10,948 nucleotides of DNA from Patescibacteria group bacterium (GTDB lineage: Bacteria; Patescibacteriota; Minisyncoccia; Phycocordibacterales; PALSA-1337): positions 1-10,948 of the forward strand of contig SCTV01000004.1 of assembly GCA_004298345.1 (NCBI GenBank). The letters are read 5' to 3'. The notes beneath the pieces are model-generated. The model was not told where the DNA came from, did no database searches, and saw only the letters and a list, made by a program, of their open reading frames with translations. Position numbers and translations under genes: made by a program. This document shows positions 5,948 to 10,948 of this stretch, piece after piece. Each line of letters opens with the position of its first letter. Positions within the stretch are counted from its first letter, which is position 1.

Positions 5948-6457
5948 ATGAAAAAAGGGTTTACACTCATTGAACTTTTGATAGTCATTGCAGTTATAGC
6001 GATTTTGAGTGGAATAGTATTTGCCTCTCTCGGCCCATCTCGAGCAAAGGCAAGAGATGGGAAGAGGATTTCGGATATTAGTCAAATACAGCTTTCCCTT
6101 GAGCTTTATCGTGAAAGCAATGGCAGATATCCTACGGCGGTATACGGTAATCCTGCTTTTGATGTATATAGCCAGAATACGCCACGAGATCCAAATGGTA
6201 ACAATTATTTTTATTCGGTGAGTACGCCAAACGGTTTTAATTATCATTTAGGCGCGGTGTTGGAGCAGGTAAGTCCGGATAAGTATGACTCAGATGCTGA
6301 TCTACCCCAATCTGCACAGAGAAACTGGTCTGTTATCGGTAGTGTCGGTGGTTTTGATGGAGTGGGGCAATGTGGTTCTACTGCGTCTCTGCCCGATCGT
6401 TGTTACGATGTAGAGGGCTCAAATGCCGAACAGGGAACTGTCTCTTCAGGTAGCTAG
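5948..6457 (+). CDS. GspG-like prepilin PilA3
   Basis: Prepilin of 169 residues. A very short leader MKKG is cleaved before F5, and the mature FTLIELLIVIAVIAIL has Glu at +5. After the helix comes ARDGKRISDISQIQLSLELY, then NGRYPT, then PRDPNGNNYFYSV. This resembles the major pseudopilin GspG class, where the DPxGxxYxY region helps bind calcium. The C-terminal part has two cysteines in CGSTASLPDRC, a likely disulfide loop, and a Ser/Gly-rich end. It is a different subfamily from PilA1 and PilA2. The start at 5948 is chosen because the extended -10 ends 6 nt upstream. An in-frame TTG at 5930 would overlap that promoter. Confidence 0.92.
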   Translation: MKKGFTLIELLIVIAVIAILSGIVFASLGPSRAKARDGKRISDISQIQLSLELYRESNGRYPTAVYGNPAFDVYSQNTPRDPNGNNYFYSVSTPNGFNYHLGAVLEQVSPDKYDSDADLPQSAQRNWSVIGSVGGFDGVGQCGSTASLPDRCYDVEGSNAEQGTVSSGS

Positions 6458-6498
6458 AATACTTCCCCCGCGGCGAGTACGCCGCGGGGGAAGTATTC
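6457..6498 (+). terminator. 19-bp perfect hairpin overlapping the PilA3 stop codon
   Basis: The left arm 6457-6475 starts on the last G of the TAG stop and pairs perfectly with 6480-6498 around the loop AGTA. The stem contains a very GC-rich block (CCCCCGCGGCG). Only a weak pyrimidine tail (CTTTCG) follows, so it is either a poor intrinsic terminator or an mRNA 3'-stabilising structure. Confidence 0.75.
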
Positions 6499-6499
6499 C

Positions 6500-6528
6500 T
6501 TTCGAAAAAGCCTATCTCAGTATATAAT
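6500..6528 (+). promoter_or_regulatory. Predicted pilD promoter, leaderless
   Basis: TATAAT (6523-6528) is followed by 6 nt (TAACCC) and the ATG at 6535, predicting a leaderless transcript. A weak -35 (TTTCGA, 6500-6505) lies at the optimal 17-nt spacing. Confidence 0.65.
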
Positions 6529-6534
6529 TAACCC

Positions 6535-7365
6535 ATGGAAACGCTCGTCGGCATTCTCTTTTTTGTGTTTGGAGCCATCGTAGGTAGTTTTCTTAATGTA
6601 GTCGCCCTCCGCTACAATACAGGCCGTAAACCCACTGGCAGATCAGCTTGTTTTTCCTGCGGTAAAAAGCTCGAAGTATATGAGTTGATCCCTATTTTCA
6701 GCTATATTTTTTTGCGTGGTAGGTGTTCACAATGTAAAAGCAGTATTTCGATACAATATCCGCTAGTTGAATTTACTACCGGTTTACTTTTTGTCCTCAT
6801 GTATTGGTACCAAAGTCAATCGCTTATTCTACTAACCTACTATCTATTGGTCTCGTGTCTACTCGTGGTTATTATCGTATATGATATTCGGCATATGATT
6901 ATTCCCGATGGTCTCGTCTATGCATTTATTGGCCTCGGTTTTCTCAGGCTTTTATACGAAACACCGCTTGCCTCACTCATTCGTAGTCCAGAGATCTGGA
7001 ATTTACTTGCCGGCCCTATCTTATTTTTACCATTTTGGGTTCTCTGGTACTTTTCAAAAGGTGCTTGGATGGGTTTTGGGGATGCCAAGCTCGCATGGGG
7101 TATTGGCTGGACACTCGGTCTCGTAAAAGGAGCATCAGCTATCATTTTAGGATTTTGGATCGGAGCGGTCTTGAGTTTGCTCGTTATTGTCCTTGGTAAG
7201 CTTGCTTCTACGTCGTCTATGCGTAAAATGTTCGGCTCCCTAGGTCTCCCCACGCTCCATCTGAAAAGCGAGATACCATTTGCGCCGTATCTCATCGTCG
7301 GTATGTTTGTAGCACTTTTTACCGGTGCTGACTTTCTTGGTCTTGGCCTCATTCTTTTTTCATAA
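6535..7365 (+). CDS. pilD: PilD, prepilin peptidase / N-methyltransferase
   Basis: Integral membrane aspartic protease (A24 family) that removes the short leaders of the prepilins encoded around it and, in bifunctional members, methylates the new N-terminus. It has 276 residues. The N-terminal methylase-associated domain has GSFLNVVALR (17-26) and two zinc-type pairs, C39-C42 and C64-C67. The catalytic aspartates are D117 or D125 (YDIRHMIIPD) and D183 in the GxGD motif (GFGDAK). About eight hydrophobic segments are visible. All expected motifs are intact, so both activities are likely. It heads an operon of minor pilins, with the next ATG only 2 nt after its stop. Identification is secure. 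Confidence 0.96.
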   Translation: METLVGILFFVFGAIVGSFLNVVALRYNTGRKPTGRSACFSCGKKLEVYELIPIFSYIFLRGRCSQCKSSISIQYPLVEFTTGLLFVLMYWYQSQSLILLTYYLLVSCLLVVIIVYDIRHMIIPDGLVYAFIGLGFLRLLYETPLASLIRSPEIWNLLAGPILFLPFWVLWYFSKGAWMGFGDAKLAWGIGWTLGLVKGASAIILGFWIGAVLSLLVIVLGKLASTSSMRKMFGSLGLPTLHLKSEIPFAPYLIVGMFVALFTGADFLGLGLILFS

Positions 7366-7367
7366 TC

Positions 7368-8006
7368 ATGTTATTTCCTAAATCAAAAACCGCTCAGATT
7401 TCAAAAACCAAAACACTCGGTTTCACTTTGGTAGAAATGCTCGTCTCTATCTCTATCTTTGCCATCGTCTCTGCGGTAGTGCTTATACGGAACAACGAGT
7501 TCAACAGTGGTATCCTCTTTAACAATCTTGCGTACGAAATTGCTCTTTCAATACGAGAAATGCAAACGTACGGTATTACGGTAAAGGCATTTCAGACAGA
7601 CAGTACCACCCAATCATTCCAAAATGGATACGGGGTATATTTTGATACAAATTCAATAGACGGTATTTATTCGTTTGCTCAGTTTACTGATATTGATCCT
7701 CGTGATGGGCTCTATGCCGGAGATGGAAGCTCTGAAAAATTGTTTAGGTTGAAATTAAAACCCGGCAACTCTATTTATCGATTATGTGTGAATGATTCTT
7801 GTAGCCCAGTAAATGATCTGGCCATAACATTTGTCCGACCTGAGCCAGATGCGATTATGAAGTCGAGCACTTATTCTGATCCGATAACAAAAGCCACCAT
7901 CATTATTCAAGCTCCAGGTACTGAGATGGTGCGAAAGTGTGTGGTAATTACAAAAGTGGGTCAAATTTCAGTGCAAAATTTCACTGCTGGCGTGTGTACC
8001 CCCTAA
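7368..8006 (+). CDS. GspH/FimT-like minor prepilin
   Basis: Prepilin-like protein of 212 residues. The leader is long (18 residues, basic) and the cleavage site follows G18, giving FTLVEMLVSISIFAIV with Glu at +5. After the helix, LAYEIALSIREMQTYG is the typical GspH/FimT amphipathic segment. The globular part contains LKPGNSIYRLCVNDSC and ends in GVCTP, so two disulfides are possible. It is probably a minor pilin of the initiation or tip complex, working with the three genes that follow. It starts 2 nt after the pilD stop, consistent with translational coupling. The family assignment rests on the helix region; the C-terminal half I do not recognise. Confidence 0.85.
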   Translation: MLFPKSKTAQISKTKTLGFTLVEMLVSISIFAIVSAVVLIRNNEFNSGILFNNLAYEIALSIREMQTYGITVKAFQTDSTTQSFQNGYGVYFDTNSIDGIYSFAQFTDIDPRDGLYAGDGSSEKLFRLKLKPGNSIYRLCVNDSCSPVNDLAITFVRPEPDAIMKSSTYSDPITKATIIIQAPGTEMVRKCVVITKVGQISVQNFTAGVCTP

Positions 8007-8014
8007 TCTATTTT

Positions 8015-8023
8015 TGATATGAT
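8015..8023 (+). promoter_or_regulatory. Extended -10 promoter before the GspJ-like gene
   Basis: TGATATGAT is a TGn-extended -10 (hexamer 8018-8023) ending 7 nt before the ATG at 8031. The layout closely parallels the PilA3 promoter and predicts a leaderless internal transcript for the last three minor pilins. Confidence 0.45.
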
Positions 8024-8030
8024 TACTCCT

Positions 8031-8516
8031 ATGAAAAAGCAAGGATTTTCGCTCATTGAGATTATGGTCTCTCTGGCGATCTTTGCTATTGTGGTGGTGG
8101 TGGCGACCGGGGCTCTTTTGACCACCATAGACGCGACCAAAAAGGCTCAAGCGACGCAGACCGTGCTCACCAACCTTAACCTTGCTCTGGAGGGCATGAC
8201 TCGAGAAATACGTACGGGGAGTAGTTATGGTGATGCGAGTGGAGCAACATCTTTTTCTTTCAACGATAAAACAGGAACTCAGGTTACCTATCGTCTTACC
8301 TCAAATCGTATCGAAAGACAGGAGGGGGCAGCGAGTTTCGAAGCTATAACTGCTCCAGAAGTAAATATCCAAAACCTCAAGTTTACCACAGTAAAGCCAA
8401 CTCTTGGCCAGCCTCGAGTGTTTATTACTGCCCGAGGCATAGCAGGAAATAGTTTGAAATATCAGACGACATTTGAAATACAAACTACTGTTTCTCAAAG
8501 AAAATTAAATCGTTAA
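8031..8516 (+). CDS. GspJ/PilW-like minor prepilin
   Basis: Minor prepilin of 161 residues with leader MKKQG, cleavage before F6, and FSLIEIMVSLAIFAIVVVV with Glu at +5. The segment NLNLALEGMTREIRTGSSY is characteristic of GspJ/PilW, in which a helix ending in R-x-I/L-R precedes the globular domain. There are no cysteines. An in-frame ATG at 8019 would add four residues (MITP), but it lies inside the predicted extended -10. The ATG at 8031 gives the usual short leader and is preferred. It should pack with the GspH-, GspI- and PilX-like proteins to nucleate the pilus. Confidence 0.85.
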   Translation: MKKQGFSLIEIMVSLAIFAIVVVVATGALLTTIDATKKAQATQTVLTNLNLALEGMTREIRTGSSYGDASGATSFSFNDKTGTQVTYRLTSNRIERQEGAASFEAITAPEVNIQNLKFTTVKPTLGQPRVFITARGIAGNSLKYQTTFEIQTTVSQRKLNR

Positions 8517-8520
8517 CCAC

Positions 8521-9084
8521 ATGAAGAAACTTTTTCCCAAAATATTCCAATATACAAATGTGAAAAAAGGATTTACTCTCATCGAGACTCTTATTGCTAT
8601 CACGGTGCTGATGCTTGCAGTTACGGGACCACTTGTTATCTCACAAAAAGGTCTCTCTGCGGCGGGATATGCCAAAGACCAGATGACTGCATATTATCTG
8701 GCCCAAGATGCGATGGAATATGTTAGAAATGTACGTGATGCGAATGTGCTCGGAGGTGCATCAGACTGGTTGTCGGTAGTATCTGGCTCTTTGTCGCTTT
8801 GTAATGCTACTAGTTGTACCATAGATACACGACCGTCTTCAGAGGCGGTGGCGACGTGCGGAAGTACTTGTCCGCTCCAGAAAAATAACACCGGTCTTGA
8901 ATTTTATGGTTATGGCTCGGGAGAACCGACAATATTTACTCGGACAGTACGTATTGAAAAGCCAGATGGCACCACTATTACTTCGATTGACCTCGAGGCA
9001 AAAGTAACTGTCGTTGTCTCATGGCAGACATTTACTGGCCCGAGAAATATTACTTTGGTGGAGAATCTATTTAAACAACCTTAA
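8521..9084 (+). CDS. GspI/PilV-like minor prepilin
   Basis: Minor prepilin of 187 residues with a 17-residue leader, cleavage after G17, and FTLIETLIAITVLMLAV with Glu at +5. The segment AYYLAQDAMEYVRNVRD (about 57-73) is the hallmark of the GspI/PilV type, where YLAQDAxE follows the membrane helix. Four cysteines cluster in a short region (C94, C99, C113, C117), pointing to two small disulfide loops. The C-terminal part ends with TVVVSWQTFTGPRNITLVENL, a common ending in this type. It starts 4 nt after the GspJ-like stop. Confidence 0.86.
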   Translation: MKKLFPKIFQYTNVKKGFTLIETLIAITVLMLAVTGPLVISQKGLSAAGYAKDQMTAYYLAQDAMEYVRNVRDANVLGGASDWLSVVSGSLSLCNATSCTIDTRPSSEAVATCGSTCPLQKNNTGLEFYGYGSGEPTIFTRTVRIEKPDGTTITSIDLEAKVTVVVSWQTFTGPRNITLVENLFKQP

Positions 9085-9085
9085 A

Positions 9086-9661
9086 ATGCAATTTTACCAA
9101 AAACAATTTGAAGCAAGAAAAAACGCTGGTTATACAATGCTTTTTGCCGTACTGGTTTCGACGGTTCTTTTGTCTATCGGTATCTTTATTTTAAATGTCA
9201 GCAAAAAAGAGGTGTTACTTTCGGCTATCGGTCGCGAGTCCGCTCTGGCCTTTTATGCTGCAGATGGAGGAGTAGAGTGTGCACACTATCACAATGTCGC
9301 TAGCCCTACTCTTTTTAATGTTGCTTCAAATGGTAGTACGGTCGCAGGCAGTATTTCTTGCGGGGGTCAGACGGTCACCATTCCAGTCACCACTGCGGTC
9401 AGTGGGGTTACGGGTATTGTCGCTCCTGCCAATCGTCAAAACAAAGTTGAATTTAATATAGACGCAATCAGTTTTTGTGCAAAAGTTACGGTGACTAAAA
9501 ACTATACATATGTAGCCGCAGTGCCAGCCACCGAAACAAGTCCAGGTAGCGACGCTTCCTACAGCTTGGTTAGTACTACCATCGATTCCCGAGGTTACAA
9601 TACTTGTGATGCCACTGACCCTCGCCGTGTCGAAAGAGGTTTGAGAGAAACCATCCAGTAG
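9086..9661 (+). CDS. PilX-like minor pilus protein lacking Glu at +5
   Basis: Protein of 191 residues. A basic leader of 15 residues ends in NAG, followed by a hydrophobic segment (about 16-38) and then ALAFYAADGGVECA, the motif typical of PilX_N-type proteins after the first helix. The position equivalent to Glu+5 is Phe (YTMLF), as expected for a PilX/GspK-like tip subunit rather than a bulk pilin. Cysteines lie in VEC, ISCGG, FCAKV and YNTCD. The ATG at 9086, one base after the preceding stop, is preferred to an upstream in-frame ATG at 9014 inside the previous gene, because it gives the normal leader. The ligA -35 lies in its last codons. Confidence 0.82.
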   Translation: MQFYQKQFEARKNAGYTMLFAVLVSTVLLSIGIFILNVSKKEVLLSAIGRESALAFYAADGGVECAHYHNVASPTLFNVASNGSTVAGSISCGGQTVTIPVTTAVSGVTGIVAPANRQNKVEFNIDAISFCAKVTVTKNYTYVAAVPATETSPGSDASYSLVSTTIDSRGYNTCDATDPRRVERGLRETIQ

Positions 9662-9669
9662 TGTAGAGT
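9641..9669 (+). promoter_or_regulatory. Predicted ligA promoter, leaderless
   Basis: TTGAGA (9641-9646, five of six to consensus) and TAGAGT (9664-9669) are separated by 17 nt. The -10 ends 6 nt (ACTAGT) before the ATG at 9676. It is embedded in the 3' end of the PilX-like gene, giving ligA its own start without an intergenic region. Confidence 0.6.
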
Positions 9670-9675
9670 ACTAGT

Positions 9676-10948
9676 ATGAAGAGAAGTATTCCAGATCAGG
9701 TCATAGAGCGACTTGCCAAGCTCAAATTAGCGATTGAAAAACATCGTTATCAGTATCACGTGCTTGATAAGCAGGATATCAGTGAATCAGCTCTCGACTC
9801 ATTGAAACATGAGCTTGTGCAAATTGAAACAGAATATCCCGAGCTCATTACTCCCGATTCACCTTCTCAGCGCGTGGCTGGAAAGCCGCTAGATGAATTT
9901 AAAAAGGTTACTCACAAAGTTTCTCAGTGGTCTTTCAACGATGCTTTTTCTCCAGAAGACATGGTGGCATTCGACGCGCGCGTAAAAAGATTTCTTTCTC
10001 GAGATAGTAGTATCGGCTATGTTTGTGAACTAAAGATAGATGGTCTCAAGCTTGTACTCGAATATCAAAGAGGTGTTTTGGTACGAGGGGCTACTCGTGG
10101 TGACGGTAAGGTAGGTGAAGATGTGACTGAAAATGTTAAAACTATTGAATCGGTGCCACTTACATTGTCCCGGCCGATAGATGTCATAGTAGAAGGCGAA
10201 GCGTATATGAGTAAGACAGTTTTCGATCAATTAAATCGTGAGCGTGAGAAAAAAGGTGAGCCAGTATTTGCGAATCCTAGAAATGTGACGGCGGGAAGTA
10301 TTCGACAGCTCGATCCGCGAATCGTAGCAGAACGAAAGTTGTCTACTTTTATTTATGATGTGGCGCAGTCGAGCGAATCAATTCCAGAGAATCAGGATGA
10401 TGAGTTAGTTTATCTTCGCGAGCTCGGCTTCCGGGTTAATTCCCATTCTAAGGTTTGCGAAAATATCGATGAAGTAATCGAGTACTGGAAAATTTGGCAG
10501 AAAAAAGCACCAAAGCAGGACTATTTGATCGACGGGGTAGTGGTTAAAGTTCGTGATAAAAAACAGCAAGAAATTCTCGGGTATACTGGCAAGGCACCTC
10601 GTTTTGGTATTGCTTTTAAGTTTCCAGCAGAGCAGGTGACGACAGTAGTAGAAGATATTGTGCTTCAAATTGGACGTACCGGAGTGCTTACACCAGTAGC
10701 ACATTTGAGGCCGGTATCTGTGGCTGGCTCGACTGTGTCTCGGGCGACTTTACATAATGAAGATGAGATCAAACGTCTCGATGTGCGTATTGGAGACACG
10801 GTGATTTTGCAGAAAGCGGGGGATGTGATTCCTGATATTGTGTCTGTGCTGACTGAGATGCGTACTGGTCGTGAAAAGCCATATGTATTTCCTAAAAAAG
10901 TGCTGGCATGTGGAGGTGATGGTAGTATCGAGCGTATTCCTGGACAAG
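9676..10948 (+). CDS. ligA: LigA, NAD+-dependent DNA ligase (5' part, runs off window)
   Basis: Seals nicks in DNA using NAD+ as adenylate donor during replication and repair. The first 424 residues are visible; the family is about 670 long. Seen in order: domain Ia (about 1-70) with YHVLD and YPELITPDSPSQRV; the adenylation domain with nucleophile K120 in CELKIDG, then ATRGDG, FANPRNVTAGSIRQLDP and DGVVVKV; the OB fold with GRTGVLTPVAHLRPV, SRATLHNEDEI, and RIGDTVILQKAGDVIP; then the start of the zinc finger. Two departures stand out. In domain Ia the residues aligned with E. coli D32 and Y35 are E37 and L40. In the zinc finger the first cysteine is V409, while C412 is kept. The catalytic core looks intact. 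No terminator separates it from the minor pilins. Confidence 0.95.
   Translation, partial: MKRSIPDQVIERLAKLKLAIEKHRYQYHVLDKQDISESALDSLKHELVQIETEYPELITPDSPSQRVAGKPLDEFKKVTHKVSQWSFNDAFSPEDMVAFDARVKRFLSRDSSIGYVCELKIDGLKLVLEYQRGVLVRGATRGDGKVGEDVTENVKTIESVPLTLSRPIDVIVEGEAYMSKTVFDQLNREREKKGEPVFANPRNVTAGSIRQLDPRIVAERKLSTFIYDVAQSSESIPENQDDELVYLRELGFRVNSHSKVCENIDEVIEYWKIWQKKAPKQDYLIDGVVVKVRDKKQQEILGYTGKAPRFGIAFKFPAEQVTTVVEDIVLQIGRTGVLTPVAHLRPVSVAGSTVSRATLHNEDEIKRLDVRIGDTVILQKAGDVIPDIVSVLTEMRTGREKPYVFPKKVLACGGDGSIERIPGQ

Noticed and set aside
6918..7352. Long minus-strand open frame opposite pilD
   Set aside because: It is the antisense of a well-supported gene, is rich in Pro and Arg as expected of a shadow frame, and has no start signals. 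The same holds for minus-strand frames at 1162-1545, 2035-2460, 2558-2947 and 5822-6247.
9014..9085. In-frame upstream ATG extending the PilX-like protein by 24 residues
   Set aside because: It lies within the GspI/PilV-like gene and the extra residues do not resemble a prepilin leader.
100..9661. UGA recoded as Gly or Trp
   Set aside because: No gene contains an in-frame TGA and all proteins are full length under the standard code.
100..9661. Type II secretion system instead of a type IV pilus
   Set aside because: A PilT retraction ATPase is present and GspD, GspL, GspM and GspC are absent; Gsp-like names for the minor subunits only reflect shared ancestry.
1..10948. CRISPR array, tRNA, rRNA, transposase or prophage genes
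   Set aside because: No regularly spaced repeats, cloverleaf with a TTCGA-type T-loop, or recognisable mobile-element protein was seen on either strand.

Overview
The window reads as a type IV pilus (T4P) biogenesis locus from a bacterium that is most likely a member of the Candidate Phyla Radiation (Patescibacteria, probably a Parcubacteria-type lineage). That placement is inference. It rests on the gene order (pilB, CheY-like regulator, pilT, pilC, pilins, pilD, minor pilins, ligA all on one strand), on divergent variants of normally invariant motifs in PilB, PilT and LigA, on tight packing without Shine-Dalgarno sites, and on the absence of secretin-type genes. No in-frame TGA interrupts any gene, so the standard code fits. 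None of the 13 visible stop codons is TGA (8 TAA, 5 TAG).

Layout, all genes on the + strand. 3-95: tail of an unidentified upstream gene. 100-4525: motor block pilB (extension ATPase), a single-domain CheY-like receiver, pilT (retraction ATPase) and pilC (platform), ending at a strong perfect hairpin (4542-4579). 4526-4870: long non-coding stretch holding that terminator, two related REP-like hairpin units, an isolated consensus DnaA box and one or two pilin promoters. 4871-6457: three successive prepilin genes, each followed by its own long perfect hairpin. 6535-9661: pilD prepilin peptidase followed, almost without gaps, by four minor-pilin-like genes (GspH/FimT-, GspJ/PilW-, GspI/PilV- and PilX-like). 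9676 to the end: 5' part of NAD+-dependent DNA ligase ligA, which runs off the window.

Together the genes can make, process, extend and retract a pilus: PilB and PilT power it, PilC anchors it, PilD cleaves the prepilins, the pilin genes encode major and alternative subunits, and the minor pilins probably prime or cap the fibre. The alignment proteins PilM, PilN and PilO are not here and no secretin is visible. The locus would support DNA uptake, attachment or surface motility.

Expression signals are the most distinctive part. Several -10 hexamers sit 6-7 nt before the ATG (pilA3, pilD, gspJ-like, ligA), which predicts leaderless mRNAs. The first two pilin genes instead have AT-rich leaders. 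No CRISPR, transposase, tRNA or rRNA gene was seen. Apart from these points the window is an ordinary conserved T4P locus; I see no wholly new system.
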